Source: Actinomycetes bacterium (GTDB lineage Bacteria; Actinomycetota; Acidimicrobiia; Acidimicrobiales; JABEUL01). Taken from it: a DNA stretch of 46,366 bases. Position 1 is the stretch's first letter, and each line of letters opens with the position of its first letter. This document shows positions 8,632 through 17,671 of the stretch, one piece after another. Below the pieces are notes generated by a model. That model was given only the letters and a program-made list of their open reading frames with translations. It did no database searches and was not told where the DNA came from. Where the stretch lies: NCBI GenBank assembly GCA_021852345.1, contig JAJZNL010000053.1, positions 1 to 46,366 on the forward strand, in the 5' to 3' direction. The position numbers were made by a program, and so were the translations under genes.

Positions 8632-9645
8632 CTACTTTTTAAGTTCGGCGATTATCTGCATCCATGCATCGTGATCAAGCTGATACGGAGCATAAAAACT
8701 AACTCTGTCAACCACCGAGCCAAATCTTTGTTTAAGCTTATCGGCAATTTCGGAGACTTCACCGACCACAGCAAATGCGTCGAGTATCTCTTCTGTAATG
8801 AGATCACCCATTTCGGCCCATTTGCCCTCTTTGGACATCGGGTGAAGTTCGCTCTGAAGCTCCCCCCAACCGTGCGCTTCAAGCACCGGCCGATATGCCG
8901 GCGTAGAACCGTAAAAAGCAATTTGACCCTTGACCGCTTTAAATGCTGCTTCTTTTTGTTGATCATTTTCGCCGGTAACTACAAAAGCCGGATATGAAAC
9001 CTGAAAATCATTACGAGACTTATTACCTTTTGCCATACCTTTTTGAATAGCCGGCATAGTAACTTCTTTTAGATACTTTTCGGTGGTAAAACCGTGAACA
9101 AGTATACCGTCAGCCACCTCGCCGGCTGTTTCGGCCATAAGCTCACCGACCGCTGCCAAAAACACCTTTGGGGCACCGTATTCAGACGGTCCTGGATTGA
9201 AAAAGGGCGTCATGAGCGTATGCGTATAGAATTCGCCTCTAAACTCCAATTTTGTTCCGTTATGCCAGCAATCCCAGATCGCCCTCATGGCCAGAATCAT
9301 CTCTCTCATTCTTTTGGAAGGGTGACTCCACGGCATGGAAAACCGTTTTTCGATATGTGGTTTTATTTGCGAGCCTAGCCCTAGAATAAAACGCCCTTTT
9401 GACAGTATCTGTAAGTCATTGGAAATCATAGCCAAATTCATAGGATTTCTGGCAAACGCAACGGCAATTCCCGTTCCCAGCTCTATTCGTTCGGTAGCCT
9501 GAGCTGCCATAGAAAGTGCGATGAACGGATCGTGTCCAGTTTCAGCAGCCCATAGGCCGTCATAACCTAAACGTTCCTGCTCTTTTGCAATTCCGTAAAC
9601 TATTGATGCATCCGATCCAAACCCGATTCCGCCGTCAACAAGCAT
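8632..9645 (-). CDS. LLM-class F420-dependent oxidoreductase
   Basis: A 337-residue bacterial luciferase-like TIM-barrel protein. Typical elements are the N-terminal DGGIGFG strand, ERLGYDGLWAAETGHDPF, the RIELGTGIAVAFARNPM segment, and GRFILGLGSQIKPHIEKRF. The pattern matches the actinobacterial F420-dependent family annotated as TIGR03617. Substrates of this subgroup are largely unknown. Its presence implies that the host makes coenzyme F420. A GAAAGGT ribosome binding site precedes ATG 9645. The gene is followed in the opposite orientation by the acyl-AMP ligase, and the phosphotransferase gene lies upstream in the same orientation with a 157-base gap. Confidence 0.92.
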   Translation of the reverse strand: MLVDGGIGFGSDASIVYGIAKEQERLGYDGLWAAETGHDPFIALSMAAQATERIELGTGIAVAFARNPMNLAMISNDLQILSKGRFILGLGSQIKPHIEKRFSMPWSHPSKRMREMILAMRAIWDCWHNGTKLEFRGEFYTHTLMTPFFNPGPSEYGAPKVFLAAVGELMAETAGEVADGILVHGFTTEKYLKEVTMPAIQKGMAKGNKSRNDFQVSYPAFVVTGENDQQKEAAFKAVKGQIAFYGSTPAYRPVLEAHGWGELQSELHPMSKEGKWAEMGDLITEEILDAFAVVGEVSEIADKLKQRFGSVVDRVSFYAPYQLDHDAWMQIIAELKK

Positions 9646-9802
9646 GTTTTTTTACCTTTCAGTTAAAATATAAATTCGAATTCTATGTTCTATGGTCCAG
9701 CCCAATTATTTAATAGGCGACTTTATTTTAACTTAAACCAAATAAGACAATCAAAATAAAGTGCTTTTGAACACAAATAATACCTAGGTCGCCTAATTAA
9801 AG

Positions 9803-10840
9803 TCAATCACCCAATACTTTTTGGGCACTCACTGCCAGTGTCAAGATGAGCTGCTGAAAACCCTCCACTCCGCTCGAATCTCCAGCCCTGGCGCCGCTGG
9901 AATACCTTTTATGGACTCCTTGCAAAATGCAGGCCAATTTCCAATAGCCCAACGATACGTAATAATCAATATGTTCGACCGAACGACCAGATTGAGCACT
10001 GTAAAACTCTAAAAGCTCGTTGGGTTTCATGAAACCGTCAAGCGTTGTCGGCGCCGGCAAATTCAAAGGTGAATCAAGTTCTCTATTACCCCAATACACC
10101 AAACTCAAACCCAAATCGGACATCGGATCCCCTATGGTGGAAAGTTCCCAATCCAAGATAGCCTGTACTTTACCCTCTTTTGTTACAACTACATTATCTA
10201 ATCGATAATCGCCATGAATAATTGTATTTTCCGGATTATTGGGATTATTGTTTTTAAGTTTTTCATAAGTTGAAATTACGGCATCATTAACTGAGCTATC
10301 ATCGCCTTTAGTCTTGTCAAACTGCCCCATCCATCTTTCCAGCAATCTATCAACGTAGTTTTCATTTCGTTTAAACTCACCCAGACCGGCGGCGGCATAA
10401 TCAACTCCGTGAAGTTTGGCCAATGAAATAATTAAATTTTCAGACAGCTGCTTTCTTTGCAACTCACCGGGGAAATGCTGTTGTACATCAGCTACGGATC
10501 TTAAAATAAGCCCGTCTTCAAAGCTCATTACATAAAACGGAGCTCCGGTAATCTCGATATCATCCACATAACAGTACGGATTAGGTACTTCCACTCCGGT
10601 GTTTTTTAACGCTAAAATCATAGTGTATTCGCGATGCATGTCATGTGCGCTACTCAAAACATGACTAACAGGAGGCCTCCTTAAAACAACTTTATTTGAC
10701 TTAGAGTCTGTTATTAGGTAGCTTAAGTTCGAACGACCACCATTAATCAATTCGAATTCAAACGGCTTTGACAAAAAGTCAATATTTTCATCCAACCAAT
10801 TAGACAATGATTCTGAGTTAATTCCTATTAAATTTTCCAC
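9803..10840 (-). CDS. Phosphotransferase-family protein (APH/ACAD10-like kinase fold)
   Basis: This 345-residue protein has the aminoglycoside-phosphotransferase fold. It shows a nucleotide-binding beta sheet (NGGRSNLSYLI, then VVLRRPP), the catalytic loop HGDYRLDN starting at His209, and the metal-binding ILDWELSTIGDPMSDLG. These match the actinobacterial branch related to the kinase domain of ACAD10/11, usually found among fatty-acid-degradation genes. This suggests a role with hydroxyacyl-CoA or similar substrates, not antibiotic resistance. That role is inferred from family context only. ATG 10840 is 53 bases from the divergent folP2-like start, so the two genes probably share a divergent promoter region. 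Confidence 0.88.
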   Translation of the reverse strand: MENLIGINSESLSNWLDENIDFLSKPFEFELINGGRSNLSYLITDSKSNKVVLRRPPVSHVLSSAHDMHREYTMILALKNTGVEVPNPYCYVDDIEITGAPFYVMSFEDGLILRSVADVQQHFPGELQRKQLSENLIISLAKLHGVDYAAAGLGEFKRNENYVDRLLERWMGQFDKTKGDDSSVNDAVISTYEKLKNNNPNNPENTIIHGDYRLDNVVVTKEGKVQAILDWELSTIGDPMSDLGLSLVYWGNRELDSPLNLPAPTTLDGFMKPNELLEFYSAQSGRSVEHIDYYVSLGYWKLACILQGVHKRYSSGARAGDSSGVEGFQQLILTLAVSAQKVLGD

Positions 10841-10893
10841 AAGTTAAGATTATATTGCAGATAATCACAAAGTCAACTCAATATATATTCTTT

Positions 10894-11799
10894 ATGCAAA
10901 ATTTAATACTTCAAGATTTACTTTATCGCCCAAAAAAACAAGCTCTTAGACTTGCTAATAGTTCGATTGATATTACATACAAACCGATAATTATGGGGAT
11001 TCTAAATAGAACTACCGATTCTTTTTTTGACAACGGGCAATATTTTGACTTTGACAAATTCCTAGCAAAAGCAGAGTCGTTAGTTCGTGACGGAGCTGAT
11101 ATCTTGGACATCGGAGGAGTTAAGGCAGGAATTGGAGAGCCCGTCACTTTGGACCAAGAACTTGATAGAGTTATACCGGCAATTGAGGCACTCAAAGCAA
11201 GATTCGACACTCCCTTGTCCGTTGATACCTGGGATGCCACAGTTTTGGAAGAATCAGCTAAAGCGGGTGCAGTGATAGGTAACGATATAAGCGGATTCAT
11301 GGATCGACGATACCTTACGGTGGCCGCTAAATATAACTTAGCTGTAGTAGCCACCCACATAAGATTAAAACCGCGGGTGTATGACCCCAATCCTCATTAC
11401 GACGACTTAATTAAAGAGGTAACCAATTTTTTGCAATATCGCATTCAATTGGCAATCGATGCGGGAATTAGCAAAAACTCCATTATGGCAGACATAGGAC
11501 CGGACTTAGGTAAGTCCACCGTACAGTCATTACAATTACTAAAAATGAGCAGGTATTTTAGGGAGACTTTGGACGTTCCGATGTTTTTGGCAGTCTCTAA
11601 TAAAGATTTTGTGGGTGATATATTAGGGCTAAAAGTAACTGAAAGGACGGACGTTTCAAATGCAGCCATAGCAATTGGCTATCTCAGCGGTCATAGAATA
11701 TTTAGAGTGCACGAAGTGAGTTCGGCTGCCCATATGACTACTTCGCTGTCACATATATTAAAGAGTAAGTTTGAAATGAATGAAACCGAATATGACTGA
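10894..11799 (+). CDS. Dihydropteroate synthase-like protein, FolP2 type
   Basis: A TIM-barrel pterin-binding protein of about 301 residues. PIIMGILNRTTDSFFDNG and ADILDIGGVKAG replace the DHPS consensus 'mGIlNvTPDSFsDGG' and 'DiGGESTRPG'. SVDTW and GNDISG are kept. The C-terminal AVSNKDFVGDILGLKVTER and FRVHEV closely resemble mycobacterial FolP2, the paralogue reported to lack DHPS activity. A true folate-pathway function is therefore doubtful. No other folate gene is nearby. ATG 10894 is preferred because it starts a normal N-terminus. An upstream TTG at 10855 would add 13 residues. Its end overlaps the holA start, so the two genes are translationally coupled. Confidence 0.85.
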   Translation: MQNLILQDLLYRPKKQALRLANSSIDITYKPIIMGILNRTTDSFFDNGQYFDFDKFLAKAESLVRDGADILDIGGVKAGIGEPVTLDQELDRVIPAIEALKARFDTPLSVDTWDATVLEESAKAGAVIGNDISGFMDRRYLTVAAKYNLAVVATHIRLKPRVYDPNPHYDDLIKEVTNFLQYRIQLAIDAGISKNSIMADIGPDLGKSTVQSLQLLKMSRYFRETLDVPMFLAVSNKDFVGDILGLKVTERTDVSNAAIAIGYLSGHRIFRVHEVSSAAHMTTSLSHILKSKFEMNETEYD

Positions 11800-12769
11800 T
11801 TTTAAAAGTGTCGTCATAATTAAAAGCAATGACGAAGCCTTGGCTTCTCAGGAGGCCAAAGAAACAGTAAGACAGATCGCCAAAGACAGGTCGGTTCTAG
11901 AATTTGAAGAATATTCTGCGGCCGAAGAGATGGATCTTGACAACATTCTGTCAAACTTAAGTACGCCTTCGATGCTTGGCGATCACAGATTCGTCCATAT
12001 AAAGAAAGCCCAGACCATTGACAAGGCAGGATGGAATAAGATCCAAGAGTTCTCGGATCTAAATCTAGACATTAGCACACTTATATTGTCAACCGACGGA
12101 GGTTCAATTCCTCCATCAGTAAGCGCAAAACTGGCAAAAACCGCAACTATTACCGAGATTAAGTTGGATAACGCAAAACTTAAATCCAACTTTATCCACA
12201 AAAGTCTTAAGAGATGGAATCTCAATTTAGAACCCCAAGCAATACGATATCTAGAACAAAACATTGCAGACAATTTGGCTAACTTAGATTCCATTTTGGG
12301 GATATTGGCAAATACCTACGGCAATCAGTCGCAAATCACATCGAATCAATTGGAGCAATTTCTCACGGTGGGCTCGGCGACTCAACCTTGGAAATTATCT
12401 GACGCTATCAATACAGGCAAAACGGCGGATGCGTTACAAGAGCTATACTCCCTGGTCGTATTCACAAAATTAGCACCTATGGCAGTTATAAGTACCCTGT
12501 TCAAGAATTACGAACTTATGCTGAAAGTCTACGACCTAAAAATCACAACCGATGACCAGATACGACAAAGCGTTGAGGGCGTGCATCCTTTTGTAGTTAA
12601 AAAGGCATCCGCTTCGGCTAAGAATATCGGAGTAAAAGGAATATTTAGGGCCATTATGCTGCTAGCCGATGCCGAATTACAACTTAGGGGAACTACAGGA
12701 TTGGATGAAATGTCAGTTATGGAAATTCTTATAGGACGGTTGTCTCAAATATCAAGAGGTATCTCTTGA
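11780..12769 (+). CDS. holA: DNA polymerase III delta subunit
   Basis: A clamp-loader subunit of about 329 residues that opens the beta sliding clamp. The sequence follows the HolA pattern: an N-terminal AAA+-like domain without Walker motifs, containing DLDNILSNLSTPSMLGDHRFV (the beta-clamp-interaction region). This is followed by lid and collar domains with NLANLDSILGILA, TQPWKLSDAI and a helical C-terminus. Two starts are possible: ATG 11780 (20-base overlap with the preceding gene) and ATG 11792 (ATGACTGA, 8-base overlap). Either supports coupling to the FolP2-like gene. Its 3' end faces rpsT, as in many actinobacteria, where holA and rpsT are neighbours. Confidence 0.9.
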   Translation: MKPNMTDFKSVVIIKSNDEALASQEAKETVRQIAKDRSVLEFEEYSAAEEMDLDNILSNLSTPSMLGDHRFVHIKKAQTIDKAGWNKIQEFSDLNLDISTLILSTDGGSIPPSVSAKLAKTATITEIKLDNAKLKSNFIHKSLKRWNLNLEPQAIRYLEQNIADNLANLDSILGILANTYGNQSQITSNQLEQFLTVGSATQPWKLSDAINTGKTADALQELYSLVVFTKLAPMAVISTLFKNYELMLKVYDLKITTDDQIRQSVEGVHPFVVKKASASAKNIGVKGIFRAIMLLADAELQLRGTTGLDEMSVMEILIGRLSQISRGIS

Positions 12770-12894
12770 CGCTGCAATATTTGATATTTAAATGTAACTT
12801 CAGCCTAGATTCCTATTTTAAAAATTATTAACAGTGTCAGCAACATCTAGTTGGTTGCCGAATAGAATTAACTGTTGAGGATGCCGACGTTAGG

Positions 12895-12920
12895 TTATTA
12901 AAACAATATGATTTTAATAA
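12895..12920. terminator. AT-only hairpin directly behind rpsT
   Basis: TTATTAAAA and TTTTAATAA form a perfect 9-bp inverted repeat with an 8-base loop. It abuts the rpsT stop codon (12921-12923) between the convergent genes rpsT and holA. With no G-C pairs it is weak as an intrinsic terminator, but its position suits 3'-end protection or bidirectional termination. Confidence 0.35.
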
Positions 12921-13214
12921 TTACTCTTTGGAGTTATCGTCAGCTTCGCTGGAATTTTGCTTATCGTTGACAAACTTCATTAATGACGATTTACGATTAG
13001 CTGCCTGATTTTTATGTATCACGCCATTCGCTGCGGCTGTGTCAATTCTACTAACGGCTATTCTGAGTAGTTGCTGTGTCTCTTCCGAACCCTGCTCGGC
13101 AGCATTTCTCGCATTCTTGATACGCGTTTTTAATTCAGACTTAACCGCTTTATTCCGTTCGGTTCTCTTGATCGTCTGTCGATTTCTCTTAAGCTGGCTT
13201 TTAATGTTTGCCAC
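12921..13214 (-). CDS. rpsT: 30S ribosomal protein S20
   Basis: A 97-residue basic protein with the S20 signature: MANIKSQLKRNRQTIKRTER at the start, then KNARNAAEQG and GVIHKNQAANRKSSLMKFVN. It binds 16S rRNA in the small subunit. The first 86 residues match the normal family. An acidic tail (SSEADDNSKE) follows, which is longer than in many homologues. It is transcribed away from lepA and convergent with holA. Confidence 0.97.
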   Translation of the reverse strand: MANIKSQLKRNRQTIKRTERNKAVKSELKTRIKNARNAAEQGSEETQQLLRIAVSRIDTAAANGVIHKNQAANRKSSLMKFVNDKQNSSEADDNSKE

Positions 13215-13565
13215 GTTTTGACCTTTTCCTTAAAGATAGAATTTTTATAGACTTATATTTTACCGTATTTTGAATACTAGTCATTGCAAATTGCAGTTAC
13301 TGAGTAATTTTCCATACCAATAGCAGCGCTTGCGTCATCGTCGACATTAAATCAATGCTACGTTACGCTGCCGCTAATTGAAATACTGGGGTTCGGTCGC
13401 TCTAAAACTACATGCTATAACCATCTGATATTCTTTAATAAGTTAATTTTGTTCCAATCAATTTAAAGATCTTGCGTCTTTTCATTCAAAATTGAACTGA
13501 AAGTTAAGCCATACGAAGATTATTATCGGTTTTTAGCTCACAATAAAACCAATTTAAACAAAACC
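13215..13565. other. Divergent intergenic region between rpsT and lepA
   Basis: These 351 bases separate two divergent translation genes and must contain both promoters. No strong -35/-10 pair stands out. The notable structure is an imperfect inverted repeat at about 13318-13380, in which the arms CAATAGCAGCG and CGCTGCCGCTAATTG flank a roughly 35-base centre. S20 leaders can carry autoregulatory structures, but nothing here is diagnostic. Confidence 0.4.
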
Positions 13566-15371
13566 TTGAATAAACCGTCGCAACATAAAATAGATCAATC
13601 TAAAATTCGAAACTTTTCCATAATAAGTCATGTAGACCACGGAAAGTCTACGCTTTCTGACCGGATATTGGAAATTACCAAAGCAGTTGACCCGCGAAAC
13701 ATGCGGGCCCAGTACTTGGATTCCATGGACATAGAAAGAGAACGTGGAATCACCATAAAGGCTCAGAACGTCAGAGTACGCTGGAAAGACTATATCTTTA
13801 ATTTGATCGATACGCCCGGTCACGTTGATTTTGGTTATGAAGTGAGTAGATCACTTGCGGCATGTGAAGGCGTAATTTTATTGGTCGATTCAACCCAAGG
13901 TATCCAAGCTCAGACTTTGGCCAATTGCTATTTAGCCGTTGATAGCAATCTCGAAATTATATCAGTTCTAAACAAAATTGATTTGCCTGCATCAGATACT
14001 CAGCGATGTAAAGAAGAGATTGAACAGACGCTCGGAATTCCCGAAGAAGAAGTACTTTCCATTTCAGCAAAAACCGGCGAAGGCGTAGCCGCATTGCTCG
14101 ATAGAGTAATTGAAAAGATTCCACCCCCGATCGGAGATCCAAACTCTCCTTTGCAGGCACTTATCTTTGATTCGTACTTTGATCAATTTAGAGGAGTCGT
14201 GAGCTCTCTTCGAGTTATCAACGGACAGATGTCAAATAAGACCAAACTGCTATTTATGCATTCTAAATCCACCCACGAAGTGGAAGAGATAGGAACGCGT
14301 AACCCTGATCCTACTCCATGTAACGTTTTGTCAGCTGGAGAGGTCGGATACGTAATAGCCAACGTGAGAAACGTCAGCGATGCCCCACCGGGAGAAACCA
14401 TAACCGATATCGGTAAACCGGCCACAGAGCCGCTAAGCGGTTACAAGCAACCTCAACCAATGGTGTATTGCGGCATCTATCCAATTGACGGAGACGAATT
14501 TACGGAATTAAAAGAAGCTTTAATTAAGCTCAAATTAAATGACGCATCGGTCACCTTTGAACCAGAAACTTCAAGTGCTTTGGGTTTCGGTTTCAGATGT
14601 GGTTTTTTAGGTTTGTTGCATATGGAAATTGTGAGAGAGCGATTAGAAAGGGAGTTTAACCTTTCGTTGATCGCAACTTCGCCTTCAGTTAATTACAAGA
14701 TCAAACTAACAAACAATACCGAGATTGAAATCGACAATCCAAATGATCTACCTTCCGCAAATCAAATTCTCGAGATCCAAGAACCCATTCTATCGGCAAC
14801 AATATTAACTCCCGCAGAATATACCGGAACCGTAATGGAACTCTGCCAACAGAGGCGGGCTGAAATGATCAAAATGGAATACCTGTCCCAAGATAGAGTC
14901 GAACTCGTATACAGACTCCCTTTAGGCGAAGTGGTTGTGGATTTCTTTGATTCCCTAAAGAGCAGAACAAAGGGATATGCTTCTTTAGATTACGACCAAG
15001 CCGGCTATCAAACCGCAAATTTAGTCAAAGTAGAGCTGTTAATTAACGCAATCCCAGTAGATGCCTTTTCTACCATTGTTCACAAATCAAAGGCTCAAGA
15101 TTACGGCAAAAAAATGACAGAAAAACTGAGAGAATTGATCCCTAGACAATTATTCGACGTACCAATCCAAGCTGCCATCGGTGGCAAGATAATTTCAAGA
15201 GAGACAATCAAAGCCCGCAGAAAAGACGTATTGGCCAAGTGCTACGGCGGAGATATCACCCGGAAAAGAAAGCTACTAGAAAAGCAAAAGGAAGGGAAAA
15301 AACGAATGAAAAATATCGGTAGAGTTGAAGTTCCTCAAGAAGCTTTTATATCCGCTTTGAAGATCGATTGA
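13566..15371 (+). CDS. lepA: Elongation factor 4 (LepA) GTPase
   Basis: A 601-residue translational GTPase that acts on stalled or initiating ribosomes. SHVDHGKST at about 21-29, [21 protein letters not shown] and NKIDLP are the G motifs. The LepA-specific C-terminus is complete, with [44 protein letters not shown] in outline (about residues 540-585). The start is TTG 13566. No clear Shine-Dalgarno sequence is seen in the AT-rich leader. It ends 60 bases from the convergent enoyl-CoA hydratase gene. Confidence 0.97.
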   Translation: MNKPSQHKIDQSKIRNFSIISHVDHGKSTLSDRILEITKAVDPRNMRAQYLDSMDIERERGITIKAQNVRVRWKDYIFNLIDTPGHVDFGYEVSRSLAACEGVILLVDSTQGIQAQTLANCYLAVDSNLEIISVLNKIDLPASDTQRCKEEIEQTLGIPEEEVLSISAKTGEGVAALLDRVIEKIPPPIGDPNSPLQALIFDSYFDQFRGVVSSLRVINGQMSNKTKLLFMHSKSTHEVEEIGTRNPDPTPCNVLSAGEVGYVIANVRNVSDAPPGETITDIGKPATEPLSGYKQPQPMVYCGIYPIDGDEFTELKEALIKLKLNDASVTFEPETSSALGFGFRCGFLGLLHMEIVRERLEREFNLSLIATSPSVNYKIKLTNNTEIEIDNPNDLPSANQILEIQEPILSATILTPAEYTGTVMELCQQRRAEMIKMEYLSQDRVELVYRLPLGEVVVDFFDSLKSRTKGYASLDYDQAGYQTANLVKVELLINAIPVDAFSTIVHKSKAQDYGKKMTEKLRELIPRQLFDVPIQAAIGGKIISRETIKARRKDVLAKCYGGDITRKRKLLEKQKEGKKRMKNIGRVEVPQEAFISALKID

Positions 15372-15430
15372 TTTAAACAGTAAATTAAAGTCGCGATGAC
15401 TTCACTAAGCCCTATTGCGTCAAAATGACG

Positions 15431-16201
15431 TTATCTTCCTTCGAATTTAGGTTCTTTTCTTTCCAAAAACGAAGTTATTGCAGTAGCACAATCTTTTGTC
15501 GTAAACACCAACGATTGGCTTTGGGCTTCGTTTTCAAGAGCTGCCTCAAAAGAATATTCAAACGAATGATTAATTAAACTCTTGGTTAGCGATACCGCTA
15601 CGGTGGGCAAGCTACCTGCACGTTCCATCTGAACTTTTATATATTCATCCAGATCCGCAGTAGGCAATACGCGATTTACGAAACCGATTTCATATGCTTC
15701 AAAAGCACCGATCATATCTCCAAAAAATGCGATCTCTTTAGCCTTCTGAAAACCCACAAGCCTTGGCAACAGCCACGACGAACCACCGTCAATAGCCAAT
15801 CCCCGCTTAGAAAATATTTCACAAAACCTGGCTGTCTCGTCACAATAGATTAGGTCACATGCCAAAGCCAACCCCATGCCTGCACCGACGCTCACGCCTT
15901 TAACTTTTGCAATGGTAGGCTTGTTGATTCGATGCACACTTAAAATTGAGTCACCGATTACTCTCATTCGGGATAACCCATCCAAAAGTAACGAATCAGG
16001 ATCGGAAAGATCCGCCCCCGAGCAGAAGTCGTCCCCATCGCCCTGAACCAGCACAGCCCGTATATTTGGGTCATTAGATACCGACAGACAGGCATCTCGA
16101 AGTTGGTTCCACATAGCCTGCGCCATCGCATTTTTTCTTTTAGGATTTGATAAGGTAATTGTGGCTAAGGAGTTCTCTACATCTAACAATACGTTTCCCA
16201 T
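15431..16201 (-). CDS. Enoyl-CoA hydratase/isomerase family protein
   Basis: A 256-residue crotonase-fold protein. FCSGADLS provides the first oxyanion-hole amide and GVSVGAGMGLALACDL the second. The segment FSKRGLAIDGGSSWLLPRLVG has the Asp-containing pattern seen in PaaG-like isomerases ('GLiPDcGgtWLLPRlvG'), rather than the paired Glu residues of classical hydratases. An isomerase or broader crotonase activity is therefore as likely as hydration. The role is probably in fatty-acid or aromatic-acid catabolism, along with the acyl-CoA dehydrogenase at 39765. It is divergent from the small zinc-motif gene, with 22 bases between start codons. Confidence 0.88.
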   Translation of the reverse strand: MGNVLLDVENSLATITLSNPKRKNAMAQAMWNQLRDACLSVSNDPNIRAVLVQGDGDDFCSGADLSDPDSLLLDGLSRMRVIGDSILSVHRINKPTIAKVKGVSVGAGMGLALACDLIYCDETARFCEIFSKRGLAIDGGSSWLLPRLVGFQKAKEIAFFGDMIGAFEAYEIGFVNRVLPTADLDEYIKVQMERAGSLPTVAVSLTKSLINHSFEYSFEAALENEAQSQSLVFTTKDCATAITSFLERKEPKFEGR

Positions 16202-16223
16202 GATACTCTAGATTAGTCAAGAA

Positions 16224-16517
16224 ATGCCTAGAAGAAAAAATAAACCGCTAAAAAGTAACAAAGTAAGGTCCAAGACCTCTGGCTCAAATATTCCAAACAA
16301 TACGATAACTTTAGGAGTTGGTACTGACCCAGTTACAAATTTGGAATCGCAAATCAGCAAAATACCAGCCGGCCGATCCAATAAAGAGTATCAATGTCCC
16401 TATTGTAATCAAATTATACCGAAAAGTGCATCGCACATTGTGGTAGTGCCAAACGAAATGCCTGATTTAAGGCGTCATTGGCATCTGGCTTGTTTTAACA
16501 GAGAATACAAACCGTAA
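16224..16517 (+). CDS. Small conserved actinobacterial protein with a CxxC...H...C zinc motif
   Basis: A 97-residue protein with a basic, low-complexity first half (MPRRKNKPLKSNKVRSK). The second half holds a compact motif YQCPYCNQIIPKSASHIVV, then DLRRHWHLACFNREY. The CPYC pair with His and Cys in HWHLAC looks like a zinc-binding knuckle. Small actinobacterial proteins with the pattern 'YrCPGCdQeI.pGtpHvVawp...DRRHWHt.CW' are conserved near crotonase or ribosomal genes and are often misannotated as ATP/GTP-binding proteins. Function is unknown. It starts 22 bases from the divergent enoyl-CoA hydratase start and is convergent with rplS. Confidence 0.8.
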   Translation: MPRRKNKPLKSNKVRSKTSGSNIPNNTITLGVGTDPVTNLESQISKIPAGRSNKEYQCPYCNQIIPKSASHIVVVPNEMPDLRRHWHLACFNREYKP

Positions 16518-16567
16518 GATTGTTTGTAACGATCAAAAAGATTTGGTTCGTCTTAGGTTTAAGCGAT

Positions 16568-16912
16568 TTAAATTCGCTTCTCTTTAATCTTTGCGGCTTT
16601 ACCGATTCGATCTCTCAAGTAATACAGCTTTGCACGACGAACATCACCTATGGTCACTACGTCAATTTTCGAAATCGTCGGAGCATGAAGCGGAAAAGTT
16701 CTTTCGACGCCTACGCCAAAACTTAATTTTCTAACAGTAAAGGTCTCACGCAATCCTGTCCCCTGACGTCTGATGACAGCCCCTTGAAAAACCTGCACCC
16801 TCTCTCTAGTACCTTCCACAACACGTACGTGAACGGCAACCGTATCTCCCGGCTTAAAATCCGGAATATCACTACGTAAACTTTCTACATCGACTAAGTC
16901 TGTTGGATTCAT
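16568..16912 (-). CDS. rplS: 50S ribosomal protein L19
   Basis: A 114-residue L19 with the typical core: [49 protein letters not shown] and the [21 protein letters not shown] tail. It lies at the subunit interface of the ribosome. A good ribosome binding site (AGGAG) precedes ATG 16912. It normally follows trmD directly in the ffh-rpsP-rimM-trmD-rplS operon. Here it is 1.57 kb away because of an insertion, so it must have its own promoter or depend on readthrough. Confidence 0.97.
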   Translation of the reverse strand: MNPTDLVDVESLRSDIPDFKPGDTVAVHVRVVEGTRERVQVFQGAVIRRQGTGLRETFTVRKLSFGVGVERTFPLHAPTISKIDVVTIGDVRRAKLYYLRDRIGKAAKIKEKRI

Positions 16913-17092
16913 GTTTCTCCTAAGTTAAATCAAGGTATTCTACCCATCGCCCGGCAAGTCAAAATTGCTTTGATAACTGCAACCGTTCGGGGACTGCCAA
17001 TAACGCATGATTGACATATCAATTTTAGTACAAAACCAACAAGGTGAGTTAAAGGATTTAGTTGCAATAAAGCAAGGTCGACGATTTGTAAT

Positions 17093-17230
17093 GCAATTTT
17101 CACAAATCGGTCAAGAACTCATCGATTAGGCTTTGTTCTTTCTCTGAAATTCCTCCGCGCAACTCAATTAAATCAGGACGAGACTTTATGGTTTTATAGA
17201 GCGCCGCAGCGATTTTGTATCTTTTTATCG
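17093..17230 (-). pseudogene. Second copy of the trmD 3' end (displaced gene end)
   Basis: This stretch matches 18477-18614 at an offset of 1385 bases: 95 identical bases from 17110 to 17204, 21 more at about 17209-17229, and weaker identity through the stop codon to 17093. In the trmD frame it encodes the same C-terminus (KRYKIAAALYKTIKSRPDL onwards to EFLTDL and TGA 17100-17102). All coding differences are synonymous: GCT/GCA, GCG/GCT, ACC/ACG and TTG/TTA. The open frame continues upstream to 17297 with unrelated or strongly diverged residues (EPLLDAGDGNEMISSGYGP). It lacks a start and the SAM-binding part of TrmD. Confidence 0.85.
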
Positions 17231-17485
17231 GACCATATCCACTAGAAATCATCTCGTTGCCGTCACCTGCATCAAGTAAAGGTTCAGCACAAGATAATTA
17301 CCGTCTGTCAAATATTTGATCCTGTAAAGAGCTAATTGCCAGCACCATAATGGCGGGTCGACACACAAACCACATGGAAGATTATATACTGAGGATAGGT
17401 CCAAGACCGAACTAGTTATGGTATGAAAAATTACGGAATTTCAATTTATCAACGGCCGTAAGAGTGGATATACATGAATAAATAG

Positions 17486-17590
17486 TTTTCTGAAACAATA
17501 AGCAGTGTAAGTTTACAAGCCGACTATGAGAATGAACTCCAAATCAGCGACGTTGTGGAGTTGCGTAGCCCAAACCAACTACAGGTGTAA
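17486..17590 (+). pseudogene. Possible 34-codon peptide remnant inside the trmD-end element
   Basis: A forward frame after TAG 17483-17485 ends at TAA 17588-17590. It reads a protein-like tail containing SLQADYENELQISDVVELRS. There is no start codon or ribosome binding site. It may be the decayed end of a gene once carried between the trmD-end repeats. I do not recognise the family, and a chance frame is possible. Confidence 0.2.
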
Positions 17591-17671
17591 AAACAGACAG
17601 CAAGACAAAAGATGCCTTGACAAAATAGCTAAAGCTATCTAAGATTGACCAGGGGAAAATGTAATCTGTAA

